DNA of 64,000 nucleotides from Clostridium sp. K13 (GTDB lineage: Bacteria > Bacillota > Clostridia > Clostridiales > Clostridiaceae), in assembly GCF_019734195.1 (NCBI RefSeq), contig NZ_JAASHM010000003.1, positions 124,001-188,000 on the forward strand, in the 5' to 3' direction. Below, in pieces: positions 39,800 through 48,293 of this stretch (the stretch's first letter is position 1; the number at the start of each line of letters is the position of its first letter). The notes under the pieces are model-generated. The model saw nothing but the letters and a program-made list of their open reading frames with translations. It did not search any database and was not told the origin of the DNA. The translations under genes and the position numbers were made by a program.

Positions 39800-40403
39800 T
39801 TTCATGTTCCGAGTTGCAAATTTCATCTAAAGACTTAAGAACATTTCTATATCCCTCTTTCATTAAAGAATCATTACATAAATCCTTATAACCGATATAA
39901 TCAATATTCTTAGATAAAACTTTTAAATAATTACTTCCATAAATCTTTTCCAAAACATTTTTGTAGGCATTTCTAACAGTAATGATATCTACAGAGCCAT
40001 TACGCCAATAAAATTCAACCATCTTGGAGCATTCTTCTAAAATTCCATATAGTTGATATATATAGCTTAACTCCTTTAAAGAATACTCTCCACATAAAGA
40101 TGCAACTATTTTGTGATATTCTTTATAAATAGGTATACAATTGTAAAAAGAATAATTATCTTCTTTTTGCAAATATCTTATACTTTGATATATTGCATTC
40201 CAAAAATCTAATCTAATAATATTTGCATTAACATACTTTTCTTCACATTTACATTGCTGTTGATAATTTAAATTTTCTTTTTGAAGCCTCTTTTGTTCAT
40301 GCAAGGAAAATTTACTTATAAACCAACTACAAATAGCTCCAATTGCCGAACCTAACACCAATCCTCCTGCGGATATTAAAGCCGTAACAAGTGCAATAGG
40401 CAA
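39795..40403 (-). CDS. Unknown protein with one N-terminal membrane segment
   Basis: 202 residues from TTG 40403, which has AAGGAG eight bases upstream; the GTG at 40412 abuts that site. N-terminal Gly/Ala-rich helix (ALISAGGLVLGSAIGAICSW), then a helical soluble domain with a coiled start (QKRLQKENLNYQQQCKCEE). No family recognised. Divergent from the 40543 gene, with palindrome CATAATATTATG at 40421-40432 between them. Confidence 0.55.
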   Translation of the reverse strand: MPIALVTALISAGGLVLGSAIGAICSWFISKFSLHEQKRLQKENLNYQQQCKCEEKYVNANIIRLDFWNAIYQSIRYLQKEDNYSFYNCIPIYKEYHKIVASLCGEYSLKELSYIYQLYGILEECSKMVEFYWRNGSVDIITVRNAYKNVLEKIYGSNYLKVLSKNIDYIGYKDLCNDSLMKEGYRNVLKSLDEICNSEHEK

Positions 40404-40542
40404 AAAAATCACTCCTTACACATAATATTATGCAATATAATTGCCACATAAATATTATTTTTATAATTTTAATATTTTATGTCTATTTTTAAACTTTTGC
40501 ATAATATATTTATTGATAACAATTATAAAAGGAGGAATAAAC

Positions 40543-40980
40543 TTGTCTTTTGCAATGAGTAATTATATGAAGTCATCATATATAAAAAGGATTTCATTAG
40601 AAAAATGTATCAAGAATAACAATAAATTAGTTCTTTATTTTTCATCTAAGGATTACGATAAACTAAACTTTTCTATGATAATAATAAAAAATACTAAAAA
40701 TAGAGAAGAATTAATTTGTCCATTTTCAACTGATTTACCAAATACATTAACCCTTGATTTAAGTAATCTTTGGTTTTATTTTACTGATTACGAAGGTTCT
40801 ATTTTTATAAACGCTCAAAATAGTACAAGCGAAACAATACTAATCCCTATATTACCAGAAAAAAATATAATAACCTTTGAAAATAATATAAATAATACAG
40901 ATTTTAAATGGTTTATAAGAGTTTTAGATAATGGTGAACTACGACTTTCTAGTATAGTTAACAAAAAAACACTAGGCTAA
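40543..40980 (+). CDS. Unknown protein, probably beta-rich
   Basis: 145 residues. The start is taken as TTG 40543, because GGAGG (40531-40535) is seven bases upstream and the longer frame from 40441 has no ribosome site. The sequence alternates hydrophobic strands with Asn/Thr turns (KLVLYFSSKDYDKLNFSMII, NTLTLDLSNLWFYFTDYEG, FKWFIRVLDNGELRLSS). It could be a small sandwich or carbohydrate-binding fold, but no family is recognised. Closed by a strong terminator. Confidence 0.5.
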   Translation: MSFAMSNYMKSSYIKRISLEKCIKNNNKLVLYFSSKDYDKLNFSMIIIKNTKNREELICPFSTDLPNTLTLDLSNLWFYFTDYEGSIFINAQNSTSETILIPILPEKNIITFENNINNTDFKWFIRVLDNGELRLSSIVNKKTLG

Positions 40981-40996
40981 TCCCCTAGTGTTTTTT
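40964..40996. terminator. Bidirectional terminator
   Basis: 13-bp stem 40964-40976 / 40984-40996 (AAAAAACACTAGG) between convergent genes. Confidence 0.88.
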
Positions 40997-41003
40997 ATTA
41001 AAA

Positions 41004-42017
41004 CTATTTTCCCATTTTTGTTTGATTCATAGTTAACTTTATTTCATATAATTCATCTTTTAACTTATTAATAATATCATTTGCTTCCTTTAATTCTTTA
41101 GTATTAATTTCATCGTATTCCTTTAAAACCCTATCCTTTTCTAGGTTAATTTTTGCTATTTCATTAGCTTTTTCAAGCAATATTTCCTGTATTTGTTTAT
41201 TTAATCCATTACTATATTCTTTATACTCATTTCTTTCTTTTCTTAATTCAGCAATTTCAACAGTATATCTTTCATTCTCCTTCTTTAAATATTCAAAACT
41301 TTGAGAATCTATTTTTGATTCAGTTAACTGGGCTTCTAATATTCTTAACTTTTCCTTTAAATTAGCATTTTCTTCTTTAAAAGATCTATTTTCTGCAGTT
41401 ACCTCTGAAAGAGATGATATATGCAACTGTAGATTTTCAATAATTTTAGCCTTTTCGTTTAATTCTTTCTCAACTGTAGTTAACGCCAAGTTAACTCTAC
41501 TAAAACTTTCTTTTGTATCTTCCAATTCTTTACTTCTATTATTAGTTTCTACTTCATTTTCCCTTATTTTTTTTAGCAAAGAATTATTTTCATCCTGCAA
41601 TAAAGATATAACTCTGTCTTTTTTCTTCATTTCATTCTTAATTTTCTCTGTACATTTATCTTCTATATATGTAGCCATCTCCAAAGAATTAACAAAGCAG
41701 CCCTTTATAGACTCCATAAGGAAATTAAATCTTTCAATTTCAGCTTTTCTATCTGAAAATTTATCATTACTATCTAATTTAAAGACTTCGTATTGATTTA
41801 GTAATGCAATTACCATACTTTCGGCATCTTCAAAGCTTGTTTGAAGCAAATTTAGTCTTTCTTTTGTAGATTTTTTTAATTTTAATCCTTTAGTTTCTAT
41901 TTTTTCTTTATCTTCTTGTGGTAAGTCAATATTATTCACTTCATTCTCAACAGTTATTTCACTATTCTTTTCATCTATTTTATCTTCATTTTCGCTAATT
42001 TTATCATTATTTTTCAT
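41004..42017 (-). CDS. Long coiled-coil protein, candidate DNA-binding partner of the recombinase
   Basis: 337 residues. After an acidic start, residues about 45-100 (LKLKKSTKERLNLLQTSFED, ESMVIALLNQYEVFKL) look like a small helical or ribbon-helix-helix type head. From about 120 to the end it is nearly continuous coiled coil. This plan (small head plus long coil) recalls plasmid KfrA-like and partition-associated proteins, by analogy only. A fourfold GTTAAC palindrome lies about 30 bases upstream and could be an autoregulatory operator. Start ATG 42017 preferred over GTG 42020. Divergent from the recombinase. Confidence 0.6.
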   Translation of the reverse strand: MKNNDKISENEDKIDEKNSEITVENEVNNIDLPQEDKEKIETKGLKLKKSTKERLNLLQTSFEDAESMVIALLNQYEVFKLDSNDKFSDRKAEIERFNFLMESIKGCFVNSLEMATYIEDKCTEKIKNEMKKKDRVISLLQDENNSLLKKIRENEVETNNRSKELEDTKESFSRVNLALTTVEKELNEKAKIIENLQLHISSLSEVTAENRSFKEENANLKEKLRILEAQLTESKIDSQSFEYLKKENERYTVEIAELRKERNEYKEYSNGLNKQIQEILLEKANEIAKINLEKDRVLKEYDEINTKELKEANDIINKLKDELYEIKLTMNQTKMGK

Positions 42018-42047
42018 CACACTAAAACCTCTTTCATTTTTACTTTA

Positions 42048-42082
42048 GTTAACCATAGTTAACTAAGTTAACTATGGTTAAC
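42048..42082. promoter_or_regulatory. Fourfold GTTAAC palindromic operator
   Basis: GTTAAC-CATA-GTTAAC-TAA-GTTAAC-TATG-GTTAAC: two 16-base arms (42048-42063, 42067-42082), exact inverted copies around TAA. It is upstream of the coiled-coil gene with no T-run, so an operator is more likely than a terminator. Confidence 0.75.
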
Positions 42083-42149
42083 TTTACATTTTAATTATAA
42101 CATATAAAAAAATGAAATTCTATAAAAATTTAGCAATATTGTTTGAAAT

Positions 42150-42185
42150 AAAAACTGCGCACATTCCCGAATGTGCGCAGTTTTT
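42150..42185. repeat. 16-bp inverted repeat built from TGCGCAGTTTT
   Basis: Arms 42150-42165 and 42170-42185 (AAAAACTGCGCACATT and complement), loop CCCG. It has T's on the right and A's on the left, so it could act as a terminator in either direction, but no gene ends here. Confidence 0.7.
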
Positions 42186-42195
42186 TATATAAACG

Positions 42196-42224
42196 TTGAT
42201 ATTAAGCCATTTCTATGGTATCAT
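42196..42224 (+). promoter_or_regulatory. Promoter of the tyrosine recombinase gene
   Basis: TTGATA (42196-42201), 17-base spacer, TATCAT (42219-42224) with TG one base before. Confidence 0.65.
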
Positions 42225-42240
42225 AAATATATAAAAATAC

Positions 42241-42277
42241 AAAATACGCAGTTTTTAAAAATAAAATGCGCAGTTTT
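42241..42277 (+). repeat. Two direct repeats AAAATRCGCAGTTTT downstream of the -10
   Basis: Copies at 42241-42255 and 42263-42277, 22 bases apart (about two helical turns), with the same core as the inverted repeat at 42150-42185. Candidate operators or recombinase-binding sites in the leader. Confidence 0.65.
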
Positions 42278-42319
42278 ATTTTGGGTAAAAATCGATTTGT
42301 ACGAGAAAGGAAATTTTAA

Positions 42320-43141
42320 ATGAATTTAAATGATGAAATGCTAGAGATGATGAAATTCTACGAATTTTATAAACAAATGAAAGCACATGAAGAAAATAAT
42401 GAGTTTACTAATAAAACTAAAGAAAATCTACCCAAAACAGAGGGAGCAAACAATATTTCTAAAAAAATAGCTCAAAAAACAGAGGGAGCAATTTTAAATG
42501 ATAAAATTTCAAGTAAATTTGGTGAAAATATAAAAGAAGAGGGTAAAAAGAAAAATTATAAAGCAACAAGACCATTAGAGGTAGAAGAATATGAAACGAT
42601 AATAAAATTATGTAAAGAAGGATTTAGTTATTATGATAAAAACACAGGGAGAGAAAAAAAATTTAGGCCTAATCCATCTTTGGCATTTGCTTTAGCACTT
42701 CAAGCAACGTTAGGATTTAGAGCTTCAGATATAGTTAATTTAAAGGTTTCAGATTTTAATAGAAGTAAATTTGCCATAAAAGAAATAAAAACAGGTAAGT
42801 GGCAAAATAGAGATTTAAATGATGCAATGTATAATAAATTATTAGAATATGCTGTAAATAATAAATTAGATAAGGATGATTTTATTTACCCAAACAAAGT
42901 AAGAAACATGCAACAACAATTAAAAATAATTACTGATTATTTAGGATACAAAAATATTGGTACACACTCATTTAGAAAACTTTTTGCTCATACATTATAT
43001 GAAGAATCAGGATACGATATCGAATTAGTTAGACATGTACTAAATCATTCTGATATAAAAACAACTATGAGATATTTAGGTGTAAGTATGAAGAAGTTAA
43101 AAGAGATGAGTAGTAAAATTGACTTCTCTTATGCACTATAA
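42320..43141 (+). CDS. Tyrosine recombinase / integrase
   Basis: 273 residues. The N-terminal about 80 residues are charged and include a duplicated KTEGA stretch. The catalytic domain is complete: Arg in LGFRASDIVNLKV, Lys in IKTGKWQNRD, THSFRKLF (His, Arg), LNHSDIKTT (His) and Tyr in MRYLGV. There is no long core-binding domain, so it is shorter than typical phage integrases. It belongs to a plasmid/element-type integrase group. AGGAAA ribosome site. Two copies of a 16-bp repeat lie inside its 5' end and one right after its stop. Confidence 0.82.
   Translation: MNLNDEMLEMMKFYEFYKQMKAHEENNEFTNKTKENLPKTEGANNISKKIAQKTEGAILNDKISSKFGENIKEEGKKKNYKATRPLEVEEYETIIKLCKEGFSYYDKNTGREKKFRPNPSLAFALALQATLGFRASDIVNLKVSDFNRSKFAIKEIKTGKWQNRDLNDAMYNKLLEYAVNNKLDKDDFIYPNKVRNMQQQLKIITDYLGYKNIGTHSFRKLFAHTLYEESGYDIELVRHVLNHSDIKTTMRYLGVSMKKLKEMSSKIDFSYAL
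42434..42491 (+). repeat. 16-bp repeat AAAACAGAGGGAGCAA, copies 1 and 2
   Basis: Exact copies at 42434-42449 and 42476-42491, 42 bases apart, inside the recombinase gene (encoding KTEGA twice). Confidence 0.8.
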
Positions 43142-43155
43142 AACAGAGGGAGCAA
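43140..43155 (+). repeat. 16-bp repeat AAAACAGAGGGAGCAA, copy 3
   Basis: Third exact copy, overlapping the recombinase stop codon and in a different reading frame, so protein coding cannot explain its conservation. Confidence 0.8.
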
Positions 43156-43220
43156 ATAAAAATTATAAACTATAAGCTTAAATTTATACATTATCTAATA
43201 TTATTAAGAGGAAGTGCTAT

Positions 43221-43547
43221 ATGAATAAATTTGCAAAAGTAATTATAGATAGGCCTTTAGGGAGTTATCATCCCACTCATAAAGATATTTGCTACACTGT
43301 AAATTACGGCTATATTCCAGGAACTATAGCTGGTGATCTCGAAGAACAAGATGCTTATATTCTGGGCGTAGACATCCCCTTGCAAGAATTTGAAGGAGAA
43401 GTTATTGCTATAATACATAGAAAAGATGATATTGAAGATAAATGGGTTGTTATACCTACAGGCACTAAACTATCTGAAAAACAAATTCAAGAATTAGTAC
43501 ATTTCCAAGAACAATATTTTGATATCTTTATTGAGATGCTTATATAA
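43221..43547 (+). CDS. Short inorganic-pyrophosphatase-like protein
   Basis: 108 residues resembling a shortened type I inorganic pyrophosphatase. VIIDRPLGSYHPTH at the start, YTVNYGYIPGTIAGD matches the NYGYIPGT segment, EEQDAYILGVD is the equivalent of the metal-binding D-x-x-D strand, and IHRKDDIEDKWVV follows. The full-length enzyme is about 170-200 residues, and the GDPLD aspartate triad is changed, so the activity is uncertain. Transcribed with or just after the recombinase. Confidence 0.72.
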   Translation: MNKFAKVIIDRPLGSYHPTHKDICYTVNYGYIPGTIAGDLEEQDAYILGVDIPLQEFEGEVIAIIHRKDDIEDKWVVIPTGTKLSEKQIQELVHFQEQYFDIFIEMLI

Positions 43548-43569
43548 ACTGTTTAATTCTTATCTATAT

Positions 43570-43623
43570 AAAACTGTTATATTAAAATATTGGTAACAAC
43601 AATTTAATATAACAGTTTTATGT
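43570..43623 (+). terminator. Terminator after the pyrophosphatase-like gene
   Basis: 17-bp stem 43570-43586 / 43603-43619 (AAAACTGTTATATTAAA). Confidence 0.75.
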
Positions 43624-43815
43624 AATAGTCAATATTAATACTTCTTACAATAGGTATTTATAAAGAAATAATTAATTTCAATATAAAATTTTTAATAAAA
43701 TTTCATATTCATATAAATTAAGATATAATAAACAAGCCACTACACTCTTAAAATACTGGCCAAGTTATTTTTAATATTTTATATAATATTAAAACCCTAC
43801 TATATATTTAAAAAT

Positions 43816-44733
43816 TTATATATTTAGTTTCTTTAACTTTATATTTTTCCATGCTATATAACTATTTACTTCATATATTGATTTATAATCAACATCATTT
43901 TCTTCAATTAGTGCCCTATTATTTTTATAATTGAACAATCTAAAATATAAATAATGATCCAGATATTTAGTTGCAACTCCCCTAAATTTAACAAGCCATC
44001 TTTTTGTATTATTAGAATAACACTTATCTATAATAGTATTACATTGTGGTTTTAATTTTGTTTTATAAATCTCATTAAATGCTTCAGAAAAAGCTTTTAA
44101 CTTTCCATCAAAATGTCCTACAACATAGGCACCTTTCTCCAGTCTAGGAAGTATATTATCACGCACTTCATATATACCAAAAATATTTCGTGCTGCAAAA
44201 ATGGGAATTGAATCTGAAATATTATTTATTGCATTTACAACTACGATTTTATCTCTTCTTTTATTTTCAATTTCTCTAGAGCCTTTAAAATTCTCAGTTA
44301 TTATCATCTTACTTAATTCAACATGATTATTTATTTTTTCAATATAATATTTCCTTTTTAAATAAAATAAACACCTATGCCTCCAGAAAAAAGATGTAAC
44401 AATTGTTATATTTAATTTTTCTGCACATTGCCTTATTGTAAGTCCTTCATTTAATAAAGAAAAATACTCTTGAAACTTTTGTTTAAATTTTTTAGAGTAT
44501 CTAAATACATTATAAGTTTCACTTGTAAAAGTTTTGCCACAATTAATATTTTTACATTTATATCTTTGGGCTTTATTATAATTACCATATTTAATAAATT
44601 CTTTATTTTTACAGTACGGGCATTTATCTATAGTTTTATTTTTTAACATTATAAAATTACTATCATTTATATTAGAATTAATTACTTTATTTTTAGAGAT
44701 ATTTTTAATTAAGTTCTTATAAATATTATCCAT
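43816..44733 (-). CDS. IS1595-like transposase-related protein, probably inactive
   Basis: 305 residues. Zinc ribbon C38-x2-C41 and C60-x4-C65 (DKCPYCKNKEF, RYKCKNINCGKTF), then a helix-turn-helix (GLTIRQCAEKLNITIVTSFFW RHR region), then an RNase-H-like half. Active IS1595 transposases have EADE after the HTH; here the equivalent is MIITENFKGS, lacking the Asp. A later Asp remains in VVGHFDGKLKAF. Terminal inverted repeats were not found. It is a degenerate or domesticated transposase. The flanks 43548-43815 and 44734-44917 show no other gene. Confidence 0.65.
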   Translation of the reverse strand: MDNIYKNLIKNISKNKVINSNINDSNFIMLKNKTIDKCPYCKNKEFIKYGNYNKAQRYKCKNINCGKTFTSETYNVFRYSKKFKQKFQEYFSLLNEGLTIRQCAEKLNITIVTSFFWRHRCLFYLKRKYYIEKINNHVELSKMIITENFKGSREIENKRRDKIVVVNAINNISDSIPIFAARNIFGIYEVRDNILPRLEKGAYVVGHFDGKLKAFSEAFNEIYKTKLKPQCNTIIDKCYSNNTKRWLVKFRGVATKYLDHYLYFRLFNYKNNRALIEENDVDYKSIYEVNSYIAWKNIKLKKLNI

Positions 44734-44917
44734 ATTATCACCAATCGTAATTATTAACAGGTTTATATGATTTTAAACATATATACTTAATTTAAAATCC
44801 ATCTGGACAATAATGATACAAGGATTCTTAAAAATAGCTTTATACTTAAAATACTTATATACTTGGTACAATACCACGATGTTTTACAGATAACTCTATA
44901 AAATGTTCTAAAAATTT

Positions 44918-44965
44918 AAAGAGTAGATAGAATCATATATATTAAAATTCTATCTACTCTTTATA
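44918..44965 (-). terminator. Terminator of the DUF4003 gene
   Basis: 16-bp stem 44918-44933 / 44947-44962 (AAAGAGTAGATAGAAT). Confidence 0.85.
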
Positions 44966-44988
44966 AATAACCGAAAACTATCAATATA

Positions 44989-45975
44989 TTAAGATGATGA
45001 TGCACTTGAAGCTGCTGCTGAAGAAGCGGCTATTATAGCTGTTTGCATAGCTATAACAACTGTTAATGCTACATTATTTGTACTATCTATAAGACTATCT
45101 TTTAAATCATTATCTAAATTATCTAAATACTCCATAGATACTAAAACTGTAGAAAGCATGTTTCTTAATTGACTTCCTAATGCAAAATTTCCAAATCCCT
45201 TATGAGTTTTTAACTCCTTACTTAATTCAACTACATTCTTTGTAAAGCCTTCTTTATTGTCAGTTAAAAAGCTAACAATTCCTAATAGAGGTAAATAAAA
45301 ATCCTTTAATGGAACTTTATTTTCCTTTAAAACATAATACATTTCTATTACTTTTTCACACTTATCTTTTGAAGATAAATTTATTAATGATAATATATGT
45401 GATAAAGCTTGAATATTATTACTTGAAGAAATCTTTTCTCTTTTTATTAACTCATAACATTCTTCAATATCAGTAAATGTTTTTTCAATATCTGAAGATG
45501 TAGTAGCAATTATAGCTGCGGAAGAAATATCTTCTCTTCCAGTTAAAAACCTATGGCTTTTTCTCATATAATCATAAGCAACTTTTGTATTTCTTACCGC
45601 AAGATCAACATCAACTCTATATCTAGCGTTAAAAATTATTTGAGATGCTATAATTAAATACTCACTACTTGAAAATTCTTCTTTTAATTTATCGTAAATA
45701 GAAATTATTTCTTTTAAGCTACTTTCCATATCCTCTTCTAAAGAAATAGTTATCGCTGTAGTTAATCTATTTGTTCCCCTAAAATTTGAAAATACAGATG
45801 TGTTTTCTTTTATTTTTTGTAAAGCTAAATTAATTCTCTCTGAATCAATTTTATTATTTTTAATAGTAACTTCTAAAGCACTACACTTCTTTTGGACCTC
45901 ATACATATTCCAAGAGCCCTTAATATTTTTTAAAGCATTATCATTTTCTAAAAATAAGTTGATTTTTTCGTTCAT
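44989..45975 (-). CDS. DUF4003 family protein
   Basis: 328 residues, helical and cytoplasmic. FSNFRGTNRLTTAITISLEED and ARYRVDVDLAVRNTKVAYDYMRKSHRFLTGRED are typical of DUF4003. The last about 25 residues are an Ala/Ser-rich hydrophobic stretch ending in ASSSASSS-like sequence. Function unknown for the family. Start ATG 45975 behind GGGGTG; the GTG at 45984 overlaps it. Confidence 0.8.
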   Translation of the reverse strand: MNEKINLFLENDNALKNIKGSWNMYEVQKKCSALEVTIKNNKIDSERINLALQKIKENTSVFSNFRGTNRLTTAITISLEEDMESSLKEIISIYDKLKEEFSSSEYLIIASQIIFNARYRVDVDLAVRNTKVAYDYMRKSHRFLTGREDISSAAIIATTSSDIEKTFTDIEECYELIKREKISSSNNIQALSHILSLINLSSKDKCEKVIEMYYVLKENKVPLKDFYLPLLGIVSFLTDNKEGFTKNVVELSKELKTHKGFGNFALGSQLRNMLSTVLVSMEYLDNLDNDLKDSLIDSTNNVALTVVIAMQTAIIAASSAAASSASSS

Positions 45976-46102
45976 AATTTTCACCCCACAATTTTCCTTA
46001 AGTTAATTATAAGTTATCAATTACTGCTTTTCAATATATTTTTTACTATTTTTAAAAATATTGTTTACTCTATATACTACTTTAGTTTCTATTCAATCAT
46101 TT

Positions 46103-46804
46103 TTAAATATTATCTCTCTTTAATATTTCTCTTGCTCTATATAAAGAATCTTTAGAATTATACCAGGGTTCATTTTGATATCTATAGTCAAATTTATTAA
46201 TGAACCATTCTAAATCATTTTCTAACTCTTTACAATATTTAAGTTGAACTGCAGTTATTTCTTCTTTAAATATTTCAAAATCATTTTTATTGAATTTATC
46301 TTTAGCACCATTAAGAAGTAGCTTATTATGCTTAAAACAAAAACATTGTTGTGATCTAAAATTCTCTCTAAAAGAGTTTGTATTCTTCCATAAATCTAAA
46401 GTAATATCAATATCCATATTCATAGCTTTAAGATTTACCTTCTCACAAACAAAGCACTTTTTGTCATTTGATTTTTTCATAAACAGTTTTGTTTTCTTAT
46501 TTTCAATTTGTCCACTTTCCATTTTTCTTATTTCTAATGTAATAAGCTTTTTAAGCATTATAGCCATTCCTAACTTATCTTGCATATCTTCGATTTTACT
46601 CATATGATAATCACAAAATGTATACTCGTTCCCAAACTTAGGGAAGAATTCTAAATCCATAACTAAATCTGTAGATATAGCATTTAGTACTTGGTTTTCA
46701 AAATCCTCTATACATCTACATAAAGCACACTTTTCTTTCTTTTCAAAGCTCTCATAAATTCTAATATGTTCAATACTTAGTTTCTCTAATTCCCCATTTA
46801 CCAT
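46103..46804 (-). CDS. DUF6062 family, Cys-rich putative zinc-binding protein
   Basis: 233 residues. Cys pairs: KCALCRC (C-x2-C-x-C), FCDYH, KCFVCEK, QCFCFKH; these suggest two zinc sites. The C-terminal ENEPW-like segment (RYQNEPWYNSKDSLYRARE) matches the DUF6062 end. Function unknown. GGAG is six bases before ATG 46804, so I prefer it over ATG 46816. Directly downstream of the start of DUF4003 on the same strand, 127 bases apart. Confidence 0.75.
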   Translation of the reverse strand: MVNGELEKLSIEHIRIYESFEKKEKCALCRCIEDFENQVLNAISTDLVMDLEFFPKFGNEYTFCDYHMSKIEDMQDKLGMAIMLKKLITLEIRKMESGQIENKKTKLFMKKSNDKKCFVCEKVNLKAMNMDIDITLDLWKNTNSFRENFRSQQCFCFKHNKLLLNGAKDKFNKNDFEIFKEEITAVQLKYCKELENDLEWFINKFDYRYQNEPWYNSKDSLYRAREILKRDNI

Positions 46805-47109
46805 ATACTTCTCCATTTCTTTAATTTTATAGCCACTTTGATTTTAAAATTAAATTTCCAGTATTTTTGTATTAAATCTAATTATAATAAACTTATTTAT
46901 GCAACTTAAAATCTCTCTAGTTAATATGCTAACATAAGTATTATTTGTTTTATTATACCATATATTGTTTTGCTAAACTTAATATTCATTCTGTACACTA
47001 TAAATATAGTAAAACGTATTTTTTTTAGTTATACATAATAATACCTCTTTATATGAATTAATTAAAAAAGTTAGTAAACACTAATAAAAAGTATATATGA
47101 GGTGATTAT

Positions 47110-47580
47110 TTGAATAAGAAAATTTTATTATTACTTATATTAATACTATTATTCATTAACTATTCCACTACTAGCATTCAAGCAGATACTGCTATTAATT
47201 TACAAGAAAATGAAGAGGAATTATATCACGATATAATTGTTACCTTAATTTCTCCACAAGTACAAAAAGCAATTTTGAATTACTATGGAGAAGAATATTT
47301 ATTTGATCTTTGGGATGTAAAAATATTAAATATACAAAGACCCCAAGGAGAGCGTACAGAATACCACCATTATTACTCTAATAATAATTGGAATGAATCT
47401 CCTCCCCAATTTCTTGGATCATATTTCTCAATATCAGCTAGACTGTCAGCTGTAAACAAAACTTCTCCCCATATTACTCCTCTCATTTGCGCACAAGCAG
47501 CTAATGCAGAACATTCCATTTCAATAACTGAGCAACCTTCTTCTTTTCTATATAATACCTTTTCTTTTGTTTCTCGATAA
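47110..47580 (+). pseudogene. Truncated secreted DUF3888 gene fused to antisense of a phosphorylase
   Basis: Starts at TTG 47110 behind GAGGTGA. A signal peptide (KKILLLLILILLFINYSTTS) and DUF3888-type sequence (ELYHDIIVTLISPQVQKAI, DLWDVKILNIQRPQGERT) run to about 47365. From there to the stop at 47580 the frame is the antisense of the nucleoside phosphorylase remnant, so the real C-terminal half of the DUF3888 domain is lost. A deletion or rearrangement junction lies at about 47360-47373. The gap 46817-47109 before it shows no gene. Confidence 0.7.
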
Positions 47581-47852
47581 AATCCATCCGTAGACCAGGA
47601 TATAACCTCAGTATATTTTAGCGAATGTTCTTTTAATGTTTTTTCAATTGCTCTTAATGCATATTTATTAATATCAACATAGCGTGATGGCATCATATAG
47701 TGATAAGATGTACCTTCATCTCTTAAAGCTTTTTTAGGAATAAGGAAAGTATTTTCCGGAAAATTCTCTAATGCTCCACAAGAACCAGCCGAAATAATTT
47801 CTTTAACTATAATACTCACATTTATTCCCCCCTTCATTTCTGGTTTATACAA
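47373..47852 (-). pseudogene. Fragment of a nucleoside/uridine phosphorylase
   Basis: About 150 residues of the PNP_UDP phosphorylase family: EIISAGSCGALENFPENTFL, ALRDEGTSYHYM, STDGFYRETKEKV and the nucleoside-binding VIEMECSALAACAQ. The N-terminal about 90 residues (phosphate-binding part) are missing, and the end is cut at LLLE by the junction at about 47373. It starts inside a homologous block, so it is a remnant, not a functional enzyme. Confidence 0.75.
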
Positions 47853-47855
47853 TAA

Positions 47856-47970
47856 TTATATTTTAAAATTTGTAAACTTAGTTAAAACAAAGCCATGCTT
47901 CTCATAAAATCTAATCAATTTACTTACCTCTTGAATATCTTTTACAATATAACCCTAATCTAAAGTTACC
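47856..47970 (-). pseudogene. C-terminal remnant of a GNAT acetyltransferase
   Basis: Minus-strand reading gives KDIQEVSKLIRFYEKHGFVL and ends TKFTNFKI-stop at 47856. FYEKHGF is the classical GNAT end motif. A stop codon interrupts the frame upstream. The rest of 47971-48290 shows further decayed minus-strand pieces, including a short hydrophobic stretch (AISVMIFISVEFILKKTFYK), but no intact gene. Confidence 0.55.
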
Positions 47971-48293
47971 CAATACCTTTTATAACTTAATAACCTTTTT
48001 TATAAAAAGTTTTCTTTAAAATAAATTCTACACTTATAAAAATCATAACTGATATTGCACAAGAAGATTTTAATCAATGTATACCATTCAAAAATCATTA
48101 TTACCTTAATTACCTACTCCACTGCCTATTACTGCAATAAGCATAAATAAGTCTAGTATTCTTTTATCCTCCACAAATTTTTATTTATCTGATAATTCTT
48201 TAACTTCAATTAGCATAAAATCCCCATCCTTAATAAAATTGTATATTTTCTATATTATACCATATGCAAATTAATCATCTCCTTAAAATACAA

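Noticed and set aside
40421-40432. Palindrome CATAATATTATG in the divergent region of two unknown genes as an operator
   Set aside because: Only 12 bases of A/T-dominated sequence; such palindromes are common at this base composition.
43747-44855. 11-base direct repeat CTTAAAATACT at 43747-43757 and 44845-44855 flanking the transposase-like gene
   Set aside because: Too long for a typical IS1595 target duplication, not at defined ends, no terminal inverted repeats next to it, and such AT-rich words recur by chance.
41004-47852. The whole accessory stretch as one integrated plasmid or prophage
   Set aside because: No relaxase, replication, capsid or terminase genes, no flanking attachment-site repeat and no tRNA target were found; only the recombinase module itself is well supported.
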